Source: Rudanella sp. (GTDB lineage: Bacteria; Bacteroidota; Bacteroidia; Cytophagales; Spirosomataceae). Taken from it: a stretch of 17,656 nucleotides of DNA. This document shows positions 1-7,659 of this stretch, piece after piece. The position numbers and the translations under genes are program-made. The notes under the pieces were generated by a model that was given only the letters and a program-made list of their open reading frames with translations, had not been told where the DNA came from and searched no databases. The DNA lies in NCBI GenBank assembly GCA_026785985.1, contig JAJAYX010000806.1:1-17656 (forward strand), written 5' to 3'. Each line of letters opens with the position of its first letter. Position 1 is the first letter of the stretch.

Positions 1-486
1 AGCCACTTTATAGTAGTATCTGGTGGTGATCATTCGGTGCAGAAACTTAACAGTCCACTGTTCGTCGGCGGCCTGCTGAATATAAAAAGCTTGTTCTTGT
101 TTGTTTTCAAGTGGCATCAGGATACGGTAATGCGACCAGCACAGTTCACTTCGGAGGTGTTTTCGAAGTCTCGCTAATTCTCTCCCGTTTGTGGATAGAA
201 TTGGAAAAGCTAAAAAAAACTGCTTAAACTTCCACATATTCGGTAAGCTATATCCTTTTCCAAAAGCCTCAGTCAATTGAAGTGACAGGCTTTCGATTAA
301 ATGAATCCCATAATCAGCCCGCAGTTGACCTTGTTGCTCGATCTCAACTGTGATACGGCCAATATGCCAATACGCTTCAACCAGAGCAAACTTTGGATAA
401 GGAGTTCGTGCTGCCTCGGCACTATCAACCAGGGTACGTAGGTAGAGGAATAACTCGACTGATTGAACTATTTGGGGTGATTCCAT
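1..486 (-). CDS. DUF1016 (YhcG-type) N-terminal domain protein, partial
   Basis: The reading frame is open from an ATG at 486 down to the window edge, giving 162 residues with no stop, so the C-terminal half lies outside. The translation matches the DUF1016 N-terminal helical domain as I know it: LVEAYWHIGRITVEIEQ, then RADYG, LSLQL, GKGYS, FFLAFP and, near the end, LCWSHYRIL and FYIQQA, followed by a W-T-V-x-F-L motif. Full-length family members of about 330-380 residues carry a PDDEXK nuclease-like fold in the C-terminal half, which cannot be judged here. Such genes are often found on mobile elements and next to restriction or defence genes. A purine-rich AAGGAG lies about 30 bases upstream, too far for a normal ribosome site. 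In-frame upstream codons run to a TAA with no other ATG, which fixes the start. Function in the cell is not established. Confidence 0.8.
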   Translation of the reverse strand, partial: MESPQIVQSVELFLYLRTLVDSAEAARTPYPKFALVEAYWHIGRITVEIEQQGQLRADYGIHLIESLSLQLTEAFGKGYSLPNMWKFKQFFLAFPILSTNGRELARLRKHLRSELCWSHYRILMPLENKQEQAFYIQQAADEQWTVKFLHRMITTRYYYKVA

Positions 487-787
487 ATCATTGTGGATTG
501 CGTTTAGCGTTTCTGGTTCTCCTTTAGACGCACATTAATTGGCGAATGTTAGGCGGTAAAGTTATCATTTTTGCTTAATTCATTTTTACGAATACGCTAA
601 AAGCAACAAGGTGTCAATAAGTGCGATCAAACTCACACTATTGGTGGTGGCTAAACCCACCCAAAATCAATTTTCAACAATTCATACAAAACATAATTTG
701 TACAATGTTGAAAAATCTCCGAACGATTCGTTTATTTCTGTGCCGTATATCGGGGTTCTGGAGAAAATCTGTTGACGTAAACAGGAT
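487..787. other. non-coding stretch between the DUF1016 gene and the partition sites
   Basis: About 300 bases, visibly richer in A and T than the neighbouring genes. The only open frame (621-803, GTG start) has a composition unlike a real protein (WWW run, basic C-terminus) and runs into the first partition-like palindrome, so I do not call it. The notable structure is the inverted repeat at 671-714, listed separately. I see no tRNA, no tandem iterons and no replication initiator gene. Confidence 0.5.
671..714. repeat. 44-bp interrupted inverted repeat
   Basis: The outer arms TTTTCAACA (671-679) and TGTTGAAAA (706-714) are perfect reverse complements. Inside them TACAAA (685-690) and TTTGTA (697-702) pair as well, two bases out of register with the outer arms. 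It could be an AT-rich operator or the hairpin end of a transcript. It has no GC-rich stem with a following T-run, so it is not a classic intrinsic terminator. Its position, downstream of parB and upstream (on the minus strand) of the DUF1016 gene, would suit either role. Confidence 0.45.
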
Positions 788-822
788 CAGACTAAAGTGG
801 TAAATTTTACCACTTTAGTCTG
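788..822. promoter_or_regulatory. parS-like palindrome 1
   Basis: Perfect inverted repeat with 17-base arms around one central T at 805. The core is GTGGTAAATTTTACCAC. The 25 bases 793-817 are identical to 864-888 in the second palindrome, and the centres are 71 bases apart. Two copies of one long palindrome just behind parB are what a centromere-like partition site or a ParB operator would look like. The core does not resemble the chromosomal parS of Bacillus or Caulobacter (GTTTCACGTGAAAC), so specificity would be its own. Confidence 0.6.
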
Positions 823-848
823 GAGGTTCTGATTCGGACAGGTAGCCC

Positions 849-903
849 TGGATGAAGCCCGATTAAAGTGGTAAATTTTACCACTTTAATCGGGCTTCAT
901 CCA
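849..903. promoter_or_regulatory. parS-like palindrome 2, overlapping the parB stop
   Basis: Perfect 55-base inverted repeat: 27-base arms around a central T at 876. It shares the 25-base core of palindrome 1 and extends further through GGATGAAGCCCGAT and its reverse complement. The parB stop codon (886-888) and the last five codons of parB lie inside the right arm, so the left arm is an inverted copy of the end of the gene. In RNA it would fold into a very long hairpin that could also end or stabilise the parAB transcript, but there is no T-run. Confidence 0.6.
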
Positions 904-1857
904 AACTGTCTTTGGGGCCAGTTCAGACAGAACGTTTTCCAGTAGATCCCTCATTTGCCGACACTGATCCTGAAGCCGTATACCCTCCTGCTCGTTGGTT
1001 GGGTAAGCAAGTGTTTTAGCCATCGCTCTCACTTTATCCAGAGTGATGGCTAAAGGGCTACGCAAATCGTCAGGCGTTGACGAATCGGATAGGGCTGCTT
1101 GCTTCGGATTCTGACTGGTGATTTCCTCGACGGTTTTGATTAACTCCATTTGCACGGACGAGTCACCCAGGGCGATGATGTCGCTTTTGTTGACTTTGAC
1201 CGTTCGGCCCAATACCTTTTTCTTAAGGGGTTCATCCAGCTTGTCGATTCCTTTGGCGTAGCGGGCATCCAATCGAATTGACTTGGGGCTTACCTGAAAC
1301 TGATCGGCCAAAAGCTGATCGGTGCGCGGAGCTTGTTTGGTTTCAGCCGGTGAATCCTCTGACCGGGTAAGACTCGACTCCGAACCACTCTGCGCGGGTC
1401 GGCCCGCCTGTCGTTTCATGGTCAGGTATTTCAGTCCTCTCAAATAGGCCATCCGCTCAGGAGTCAGGTTCCGGCGACCCAATTGATTATCAATCATGTA
1501 ATTTTTGACCTGCTCCAAATCAGGAAAGTCCCGCAATAGAATTTTGAAATCTATCCTGTTTCGTTGGCAGATGCCGTACCGGTTATGCCCATCAATCAAC
1601 ACGTAGACCGCATCCCCATTATCTGGCTGACCAATCTTATCGAAGGTAGTGTTCCAAAGCAGGAGGGCTTCCCGGCAACCTTCCTGCTTAATATTGGTTT
1701 CCAATTGACGGTACTCATCATCAGTCAGGGCCGGAATAAGCGACTCCAGTTCGGGCAGAATCATGATCCTGTCTTTAATGGATTCCTGCTGAACAAGCGA
1801 ACCGCTCTCCTTCCGAATCAGGGTTTTATCGCCGAATTGATTGAGGATTTTTTTCAT
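886..1857 (-). CDS. parB: ParB-like partition protein
   Basis: The 323-residue protein has the ParB/Srx layout: a conserved VLIDGHNRYGIC motif at residues 87-97 in the place of the nucleotide-binding motif, NQLGRRNLTP at 124-133, and a predicted helix-turn-helix around residues 178-200 (DQLLADQFQVSPKSIRLDAR). A low-complexity Ser/Glu linker lies near 155-180. In the family this protein binds centromere-like sites, and current understanding is that it acts as a CTP-dependent clamp. Residues equivalent to GERR in chromosomal ParB are DGHNR here, as in many plasmid homologues. The ATG overlaps the parA stop by four bases (ATGA), a sign of translational coupling. Two large palindromes lie at and just beyond its 3' end and are the natural candidates for its binding site. 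Confidence 0.85.
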   Translation of the reverse strand: MKKILNQFGDKTLIRKESGSLVQQESIKDRIMILPELESLIPALTDDEYRQLETNIKQEGCREALLLWNTTFDKIGQPDNGDAVYVLIDGHNRYGICQRNRIDFKILLRDFPDLEQVKNYMIDNQLGRRNLTPERMAYLRGLKYLTMKRQAGRPAQSGSESSLTRSEDSPAETKQAPRTDQLLADQFQVSPKSIRLDARYAKGIDKLDEPLKKKVLGRTVKVNKSDIIALGDSSVQMELIKTVEEITSQNPKQAALSDSSTPDDLRSPLAITLDKVRAMAKTLAYPTNEQEGIRLQDQCRQMRDLLENVLSELAPKTVWMKPD

Positions 1858-2807
1858 AGGTTAAGGGTGGCGATATATTCTTTAGCCAATTGCCGATAGT
1901 CCTGCGCGCCGGGCGAATTGGGACTATACTGGAAAATATCCATCTGGGCATACTGCGACTCTTTCAGGGCGGTGTTGAGTCGAATTTCGGTAGTAAATAC
2001 CGAAAATTTAACCAGGTCCTGCCGGATTGTCTGAATCATTTCTTTATGGATCACCAACCGTCCGTCAACCCGCGTCAGCACGATGCCATCAATCATCAGC
2101 CGTTCATTGAAATACTGCCTGATTTCGCCAATCAACTCAAAGAGGTTATTGATTCCCTTCACGGCTGAGGTTTCGGGTTCTAAAACGACCAATGCGGACG
2201 AAGAGGCAATCAGAGAAGAATTGGTAAAGATATTCAACGCGGGCGGGCAGTCGATCAGAATAAAGTCATACTGATTGATGAACGGAGCCAGCACCGCCTT
2301 AAGCCGGAGTGCCCCGCTCGGCGAATGAGTCAGGTCGCGTTCGTATTTAGCCAGTTCGAGATTACTTGGAGTCACGTCGAAGTTCTCGACCACCGGATAA
2401 ATTGGTAAGTCCTGCTTATGGATAAGGGCCTCAAAAAGTTGCCTCTCCGGGTTATCCATGCCCACGCACTGCGACAAATTACCCTGTGAATCCATATCAA
2501 TTACCAATACCTTGTATTTCTGCAAGGCCAACGCTCGCCCCAGATTAATGGTCGTAGTGGTTTTGCCCACTCCGCCTTTATGGTTGACAATTGAAACGAT
2601 TCTGGCTTTTCGGTCGGTAAAGGTCGAAAACCCGTACTGCATCAGCACCGGCTCCAGAGCCTGCAGATGTTTGGCATTCAACGTGCGTTGACCTGCGATA
2701 GCTTTGGGCAGAGTGCTAACAGGAAGGCCAGCTTCCTTAGCAATCGTGGAGACGGAGAGGGCAGACTTTCGGGCAAAAAAATTGACGACCTCCTGGTTAG
2801 TAATCAT
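1854..2807 (-). CDS. parA: ParA-family partition ATPase with N-terminal helix-turn-helix
   Basis: With the ATG at 2807 the protein has 317 residues. Residues 3-60 look like a small DNA-binding helical domain (VSTIAKEAGLPVSTLPKAIA), as in plasmid ParA proteins that repress their own operon. The ATPase part follows: deviant Walker A KGGVGKTT at 77-84, DMDSQGN at 104-110 and Walker B ILIDCPP at 183-189. In the family it binds DNA non-specifically with ATP and moves ParB-bound DNA. The frame stays open to a GTG at 2873, but I prefer 2807: the start of the HTH domain fits, and a perfect TAAATTTG promoter box (2866-2859) would lie between the two starts. It forms an operon with parB (four-base overlap) and is divergent from the recombinase. 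Confidence 0.88.
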   Translation of the reverse strand: MITNQEVVNFFARKSALSVSTIAKEAGLPVSTLPKAIAGQRTLNAKHLQALEPVLMQYGFSTFTDRKARIVSIVNHKGGVGKTTTTINLGRALALQKYKVLVIDMDSQGNLSQCVGMDNPERQLFEALIHKQDLPIYPVVENFDVTPSNLELAKYERDLTHSPSGALRLKAVLAPFINQYDFILIDCPPALNIFTNSSLIASSSALVVLEPETSAVKGINNLFELIGEIRQYFNERLMIDGIVLTRVDGRLVIHKEMIQTIRQDLVKFSVFTTEIRLNTALKESQYAQMDIFQYSPNSPGAQDYRQLAKEYIATLNL

Positions 2808-2858
2808 ACGGCAAGGGGACTTATTTGCCCCAATTTTAGGGCATTTTTTGAATATTGT

Positions 2859-2866
2859 CAAATTTA
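2859..2866 (-). promoter_or_regulatory. candidate parA promoter -7 box
   Basis: The minus strand reads TAAATTTG, an exact match to the Bacteroidota -7 consensus TAnnTTTG, about 52 bases before the ATG at 2807. An AGTGGT half-site (minus strand, 2874-2869) just upstream repeats one arm of the partition palindromes (AGTGGTAAA), which would suit autoregulation. No convincing -33 TTTG at the usual spacing is seen, so this is tentative. Confidence 0.4.
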
Positions 2867-2902
2867 TGACCACTATTTATGGCAAAAAAGGACAATTATA
2901 AG

Positions 2903-2910
2903 CACCTTTG
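2903..2910 (+). promoter_or_regulatory. candidate promoter box of the tyrosine recombinase
   Basis: CACCTTTG matches the TAnnTTTG consensus in five of its six fixed bases (A and TTTG; T replaced by C) and ends 23 bases before the recombinase ATG. The same octamer occurs in two island promoters (11026-11019 and 16953-16960). There is no TGA-N6-TCA site at the island's spacing in front of it, so it is not part of that regulon. Confidence 0.3.
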
Positions 2911-2933
2911 CCCTGAAAAGAACGTATCCGTTT

Positions 2934-4151
2934 ATGGCCCGACATCGCTTGACCCCTGCTCTATCAGACATCCCCGACACGGCGGTCGGCTCAGTTGGCA
3001 CTCGTCCGGTATCCGTTGGCCAATTCATCAACCAGTTTACAGCCTGGTTAACAAAGCCGGGGAATTATCCCCGTTTGGCCCGGCAGTTCGTACTGTATTG
3101 CCTGGAACATGGGCTACCCATCGACCTAGGCAGTCTTCGTATCTACGCTGGCGACAAGGCGGGTAATCAGGTTTCGCCAGTAAAGAAATTTCTGTTTTTT
3201 TACCAGATGCAGGGAATGCCGACCATTGTGCCAGACGCGTCCGCTCACAAGCGGATTTCACCAGCCGCCAACGAACTTATTCTGGGATACCTATCTGAAG
3301 CCACCCACCTGCGGGGCGATAAAACTAAAGAGAATTATACCCAGGCTCTCAACGCTTTTTTCACCTACATCGCCGACGAACAGAACGAGGGCCGGACGGC
3401 TTCGTTTTCAGCCCAGACCATCGGGCAGTACGTCAATGACCTGCGTAGGCGGGGTCTGTCGGCGTTCACGGTTAACTTCTACCTCTCCCCCATTAAGCAA
3501 CTAACCGAGTGGGTAATCAAACACCGGACTCGGTTGGGGTTGACCAATGAGCAGGTTGACGGCCTGCGCGATGTGCAGACTATTCGCGGATTGACCATTG
3601 AGCGGGGGTTTTATAAAGACAGTCTCAACGAGGCCGAACGCGATCAGTTGCTGGCCCACATCGACGACCCCACCGACCGGGCCATCGTTGCCCTTTTAGT
3701 GCTGGAAGGACTGCGGACAGTGGAGGTGATTCGCCTGACGGTCGGCGACGTTGAGTTTGACCGGGAGCAGTTGCAGGTACGGGGCAAAGGCAAAAGCACC
3801 AAAAAAGCGATCAAACTTTTTTCGCCCTGCGCCAACGCGCTACGGCACTACCTACAATCGGGTACGGGCGTATCGCTCGTGGCTCCTCACTCCTACCCGC
3901 TTTTTCCAAATTTGAAAACGGCTCAGATTCGTTATCGGGTCGATAAATACCTCAAGGCTCTTGACCTCAAACGCCCCAAAATGTCGGCGCATAGCTTACG
4001 GCATACCACCGGCCAGATTATGATTGACAAGGGGGTAGAACCCATGTGGGTACAGCGGCATCTCCGCCACGAACTGTTTGAGACAACCCAGTTCTACATC
4101 AAGAAGCAGACCGAGCGGGACTACTTTGTGAAGATGCCGGATCAGGTTTAA
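2934..4151 (+). CDS. tyrosine recombinase (XerC/D-like integrase)
   Basis: The 405-residue protein has a SAM-like core-binding domain (about 107-200; TKENYTQALNAFFTYI, and FTVNFYLSPIKQLTEWVIK) and a C-terminal catalytic domain. The catalytic set is complete: Arg261 in LEGLRTVEV, Lys in GKGKSTKK (284-291), HSLR at 353-356, His379 in HLRHE and the nucleophile Tyr388 in FYIKK. The family cuts and rejoins DNA at specific sites, for multimer resolution or integration. I start at ATG 2934 because the frame upstream overlaps parA on the other strand and does not look like protein. The extra N-terminal residues 1-100 also contain a helical segment like a second core-binding domain. On a replicon with parAB, dimer resolution is the likeliest job. 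No attachment or resolution site could be identified. Confidence 0.85.
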   Translation: MARHRLTPALSDIPDTAVGSVGTRPVSVGQFINQFTAWLTKPGNYPRLARQFVLYCLEHGLPIDLGSLRIYAGDKAGNQVSPVKKFLFFYQMQGMPTIVPDASAHKRISPAANELILGYLSEATHLRGDKTKENYTQALNAFFTYIADEQNEGRTASFSAQTIGQYVNDLRRRGLSAFTVNFYLSPIKQLTEWVIKHRTRLGLTNEQVDGLRDVQTIRGLTIERGFYKDSLNEAERDQLLAHIDDPTDRAIVALLVLEGLRTVEVIRLTVGDVEFDREQLQVRGKGKSTKKAIKLFSPCANALRHYLQSGTGVSLVAPHSYPLFPNLKTAQIRYRVDKYLKALDLKRPKMSAHSLRHTTGQIMIDKGVEPMWVQRHLRHELFETTQFYIKKQTERDYFVKMPDQV

Positions 4152-4273
4152 TTCCCTTAAAACCTGTTTCCAACAGATTGAGGACTTTCGACAAGCCAAA
4201 AAGTACAAACATCGCTTGTCAGACATTGTTCTCATATTTGTATCTATCTCAGCAATGGACAGGAGATTACGCA
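4152..4273. other. spacer between replicon backbone and stress island
   Basis: No convincing gene. A short stem CTGTT/AACAG (4164-4176) lies just after the recombinase stop, too weak to call as a terminator. Codon-like structure and the stress gene content start beyond this point, so this is a plausible boundary of the cargo segment. Confidence 0.4.
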
Positions 4274-4607
4274 TCAACTACCAGAAAACCCTGGCAACCC
4301 ATTGGTACTGGCCAGCGGCTCGCCCGCTTTGGCGATAACCGATATATCGACACTTCCCTTATGATACTCCGCATCAATCGCTGACGAAGGCGCGTCAGCC
4401 GGAGCGGAACCGGCGTTTTGCCCTCGTTGGTCTCCGGCCCACAGGCGTGGACGAGTACTTGCCGGGCGTGGAGTTTTTGGCCAGTTCGTGGGCGTAGTCA
4501 GCCGCCCGAACATTGCCGAACAGGTCAGTTGCGAAGATGATTATTTCTACAGGCGCGGGGATTTGCGGATTCATCCGCTTAGAGTAGTTAAAAGGTGTAC
4601 GCTGCAA
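4274..4607 (-). pseudogene. universal stress protein remnant
   Basis: Directly downstream of the phosphoketolase gene and in the same direction. One frame gives VEIIIFATDLFGNVRAADYA then HELAKNS, which parallels the N-terminus of the UspA proteins in this window (for example MKTIILATDFSPMANQAAMF). After about residue 55 that frame turns into Arg-rich nonsense and stops. A second frame then reads EYHKGSVDISVIAKAGEPLA, which resembles the middle of a Usp domain, and stops at 4274. No second half with a G-x9-GS loop follows. I read it as a frameshifted and truncated usp gene that was once the last gene of the ackA-xfp operon. The match is short, so it may instead be unrelated. Confidence 0.4.
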
Positions 4608-4626
4608 TGGAAGGGGAATCCCTAAC

Positions 4627-7005
4627 CTATTGCCAGTCCAGCACCTGCGGCATATCCTGACCGTTGGTTCGGATGTAATCCGTATGTTGGGCCAACTGCT
4701 CCGTACACCAGGCAGTCAATGCGTCAACGCCGGGCCGTTCGCCAACTCGTTTAAGAGCTGCCAGTACCAACTGATAGCGACTCATGTTGTTGAGTACCAG
4801 CATATCGAAGGGAGTGGTGGTGCGGCCCTCTTCCATGTAACCCCGCACGTGGAAGCGGGTTGGATTGGGGCGGTGATGCAGCAGTTCGTGGATCAGCGTC
4901 GGGTAGCCGTGGAAAGCGAAAATCACCGGTTTAGTATCGGTAAACAGGGCCTCAAACGTTTCGTCGGATACCCCGTGCGGGTGATTGTCGGGCGAAGCCA
5001 TCGCCAGCAAATCCACTACGTTCACCACCCGCACCCGCAAGTCGGGCAGGTGTTGTTTGAGGATGGCCGCAGCCGCCACAATCTCGTTGGTCGGCACGTC
5101 GCCCGCAGCCGCCAGCACCACACTGGGGGGCTGGTGGGTATGATTACTCGCCCAATCCCAGGCCGAAATACCCCGTCGGCAATGGGCTTCGGCTTCGGTC
5201 TCGGTCAGCCACTGCGCCTGACTCGCTTTGGAGGCCACAATCAGATTTACATAGTCGCGGCTCCGCAGGCAATGATCCATCACCGACAGCAGGCAGTTGG
5301 CATCAGGCGGCAGATAAACCCGCGCCACGTTGCTTTTTTTGGCCACGACGGTATCAATAAAACTCGGCACCTGGTGGGTATAGCCGTTGTGATCCTGCCG
5401 CCAGAGGTGTGAGGTAAGCAGGTAGTTGAGCGATGCCAGGGGCTTACGCCAGGGGGTTTCCCGGCTCACTTTCAGCCACTTGACGTACTGATTGAGCATC
5501 GAATCAATGATCGGGATAAACGCTTCGTAACAGCCAAACAGCCCGTGTCGCCCCGTCAGCAGGTAGCCTTCCAGCCAGCCCTGACAGGTGTGTTCACTCA
5601 AAATTTCCATCACCCGCCCGTCAGGACTCAGGTACTCGTCGGTCTCCACCATTGGCCCCAGCCAGGCCCGTTGCGTAGCTTCAAACAGCGGACTCATGCG
5701 GTTCGAGGTGGTTTCGTCGGGACAGACGATGCGGAAATTTTGGGTGGCTTCGTTCAGCCGGAACACGTCGCGCAGGTAGTGGGCCAGCACGTTGGTACCC
5801 TCCGCCGAGGCCACACCCGGCGACGGAACCGCCACTGCATAGTCGGCAAAATCCGGTAACGCCAGCGGTTTCAGGAGTTGCCCGCCGTTGGCGTGGGGGT
5901 TCATCCCGATCCGACGGTTCCCTGTCGGGCAAACGCTCAGTACGTCCACAAACGCACGACCCTGTTCATCGAACAATTCTTCCGGGTGGTAGCTGCGAAG
6001 CCAGGTTTCAAGGGTCGCCAGCTGCGAGGGCTTCCCCACCGGGTTAGACACGGGCAACTGGTGAGACCGGAACGTGTTTTCAATCGGCTGCCCATCCACC
6101 GTCAGCGGGCAAGTCAAGCCTTTTGGTGTTTGCAGAATCAGCATCGGCCAGGCCGGTGCGCCCTCCTGTCCGCCCGTCCGGGCCTTCTGCTGAATAGCGA
6201 TAATTTCCCTGTGCGCCCAGTCCATTGCCTGCCACATAGCCGCATGAACCTGCGCCGGGTCGCTGCCACCCACCATCCGCACCTGGTAGCCGTAGCCGGT
6301 GAACAGGCTGGTCAGAGCCTCGTCGCTCATGCGCCCAAACAGGGTGGGGCCGGAGAGTTTGTAGCCGTTGACGTGCAAAATAGGCAACACCGCCCCCGAC
6401 GTAGCCGGGTTGAGGTAGTAGTTGGAATGCCAGGCAGCAGCCAGCGGGCCGGTTTCGGCTTCGCCATCGCCGATGACGCAGGCCACCAGCAGGTTGGGGT
6501 TGTCGAGGGCGGCTCCGTAGGCGTGGGAGAGGCAGTAGCCCAGTTCGCCCCCTTCCTGAATCTGACCGGGTGTGCCGGGTACGAGGTGACTCGGCAATCC
6601 AGACGGCCACGAAAACGACCGGATCAGGTTGCTTAGACCCGCTATGCCCGGCTCGTACTGCGCGTCGAATTCACCCAGAGTGCCTTCCAGAAACAGGTTG
6701 GCAAAGTTGGCAGGTGCGCCGTGACCCGGCCCCGTCACGAGCAGAACGCTGGCATCGGTATCCTGCACGAGCCGGTTCAGGTGAGCATAAATCAGGTTCA
6801 GGCCCGGCACCGTTCCCCAATGTCCCAGCAACCGGGGTTTGATGTCGGTAGCCAGCAACGGACGGTCGAGCAAGACGTTATCGCGCAGGTAAAGCTGAGC
6901 GGCAGCGAGGTAGTTGGTGGCCTGCCAGTAGCGATGCAGGTGGGCCAGACGTTCCGATTTGGGGACGGTCGGGGCGGCAATTTCGGGGGCAATGAGTTGG
7001 TTCAT
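4627..7005 (-). CDS. xfp: phosphoketolase (xylulose-5-P/fructose-6-P)
   Basis: The 792-residue protein is full length for the family. It splits xylulose 5-phosphate (or fructose 6-phosphate) with phosphate into acetyl phosphate and glyceraldehyde 3-phosphate (or erythrose 4-phosphate), using thiamine diphosphate, in the cytoplasm. Visible signatures are GHWGTVPGLN (61-70), TGPGHGAP (91-98), GELGYCLSHAYGA (153-165) and the ThDP-binding GDGEAETGPLAAAWHSN (179-195). Further on come HVNGYKLSGPT, the PDETTSNRM segment of the pyrimidine domain and a C-terminal HVRGYMEEGRTTTPFDM. It starts six bases after the stop of the shortened acetate kinase, so the two form one operon, the usual xfp-ackA pair by which acetyl phosphate is turned into ATP. 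The likely promoter is the activator-dependent one at 7598-7640. Nothing in the gene looks damaged. Confidence 0.96.
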   Translation of the reverse strand: MNQLIAPEIAAPTVPKSERLAHLHRYWQATNYLAAAQLYLRDNVLLDRPLLATDIKPRLLGHWGTVPGLNLIYAHLNRLVQDTDASVLLVTGPGHGAPANFANLFLEGTLGEFDAQYEPGIAGLSNLIRSFSWPSGLPSHLVPGTPGQIQEGGELGYCLSHAYGAALDNPNLLVACVIGDGEAETGPLAAAWHSNYYLNPATSGAVLPILHVNGYKLSGPTLFGRMSDEALTSLFTGYGYQVRMVGGSDPAQVHAAMWQAMDWAHREIIAIQQKARTGGQEGAPAWPMLILQTPKGLTCPLTVDGQPIENTFRSHQLPVSNPVGKPSQLATLETWLRSYHPEELFDEQGRAFVDVLSVCPTGNRRIGMNPHANGGQLLKPLALPDFADYAVAVPSPGVASAEGTNVLAHYLRDVFRLNEATQNFRIVCPDETTSNRMSPLFEATQRAWLGPMVETDEYLSPDGRVMEILSEHTCQGWLEGYLLTGRHGLFGCYEAFIPIIDSMLNQYVKWLKVSRETPWRKPLASLNYLLTSHLWRQDHNGYTHQVPSFIDTVVAKKSNVARVYLPPDANCLLSVMDHCLRSRDYVNLIVASKASQAQWLTETEAEAHCRRGISAWDWASNHTHQPPSVVLAAAGDVPTNEIVAAAAILKQHLPDLRVRVVNVVDLLAMASPDNHPHGVSDETFEALFTDTKPVIFAFHGYPTLIHELLHHRPNPTRFHVRGYMEEGRTTTPFDMLVLNNMSRYQLVLAALKRVGERPGVDALTAWCTEQLAQHTDYIRTNGQDMPQVLDWQ

Positions 7006-7011
7006 AATCGG

Positions 7012-7554
7012 TCAGACGTTGATTGGTTGGTTCGCGTTGGAAAGTACATCCCGCGTGTGGCGGGCAATGATTTGTTCTTCGTTCGCAGGAATAACCCGCA
7101 CCGTCACCCGGCTGCCATCGGGTGAGATAACGGGGGCGTTTTCGCCGGTGCCACCCGTGAACACGAGTGTATCCAATTCGTTCAGGACGGCTACCAACGT
7201 GCCAGGTTTTTTGGCGGTGTAGCAAAAAAGCCCGATAGCCTCGGTTGCGTGGGGGTTATGAGGAGCCGCTTCGAGCAATTCCCGCACATCATGGCTCAAT
7301 CCCAACACGCCCCGCAGCCCCGACTCGTTATTCAATAAATGACCAGGGGTCGGCACGTCCATGGGGTTGTTCGTGAGCAGATAAAGCAGTACGCCAGAGT
7401 CGAGATCACCCGTGCGGATACCCATCATCAGGCCAATACGGGTCAGTTTGCCCGACATCCGAATTTCTGCCCCGTCCAAGTCGTATAGCGCGAACTTCAG
7501 GCTCAATGAACCGCTATTGAGTATGAGTAGCTGAAGGGGTGAACCGCTGGTCAT
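7012..7554 (-). pseudogene. ackA: acetate kinase with large in-frame deletions
   Basis: The frame codes for 180 residues, against about 400 in acetate kinase (acetyl phosphate + ADP to acetate + ATP). The N-terminal strand LLILNSGSLSLKFALYD and the GKLTRIG segment are present. The protein then jumps straight to LMMGIRTGDLDSGVLLYL, which in complete enzymes lies near residue 220. About 180 residues are missing, including the acetate-binding and catalytic region with its essential histidines. A second gap follows TGGTGENAPVI, which continues directly with the C-terminal SRVTVRVIPANEEQIIARHT motif. FCYTAKKPGTLVAVL also looks a few residues short. The frame is kept throughout. I expect no kinase activity. 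It still has an activator-type promoter upstream and xfp six bases downstream, so it may survive as the leader gene of that operon. Confidence 0.85.
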
Positions 7555-7597
7555 AAAACAAGGTAAGTTTAACCAACACCGGGGTAAAATGATCCCG

Positions 7598-7640
7598 CAA
7601 AATTGACGTATTGAGCCGTCGCCCGTCCTGACTTCGGTCA
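7598..7640 (-). promoter_or_regulatory. CRP/FNR-type site and promoter box of the ackA'-xfp operon
   Basis: TGACTTCGGTCA lies at 7629-7640 (centre 7634.5), inside the longer palindrome CCTGAC-TTCG-GTCAGG (7627-7642). On the minus strand CAATTTTG ends at 7598, so its G is 36.5 bases from the site centre, the class II spacing seen at five other island promoters. The start codon at 7554 is about 44 bases further. As RNA, CCTGAC-TTCG-GTCAGG could form a tetraloop hairpin, but it would lie upstream of the start of transcription. A weaker TGT-N6-TCA half-match follows at 7651-7662. Confidence 0.7.
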
Positions 7641-7659
7641 GGTGGCAGGCTGTTTGTAA

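Noticed and set aside
621..803. 60-codon plus-strand frame with a GTG start
   Set aside because: Non-protein-like composition, no family resemblance, and it runs into the first partition palindrome.
2829..2849. TGCCC ... GGGCA stem followed by a T-run, possible terminator
   Set aside because: The stem has five pairs with a long loop and lies in the parA/recombinase divergent promoter region, where a plus-strand terminator makes little sense.
4630..6636. Long plus-strand frames opposite phosphoketolase (up to 260 codons)
   Set aside because: They are antisense shadows of a GC-rich, clearly coding gene; their composition (many His, Arg, Gly) shows no domain.
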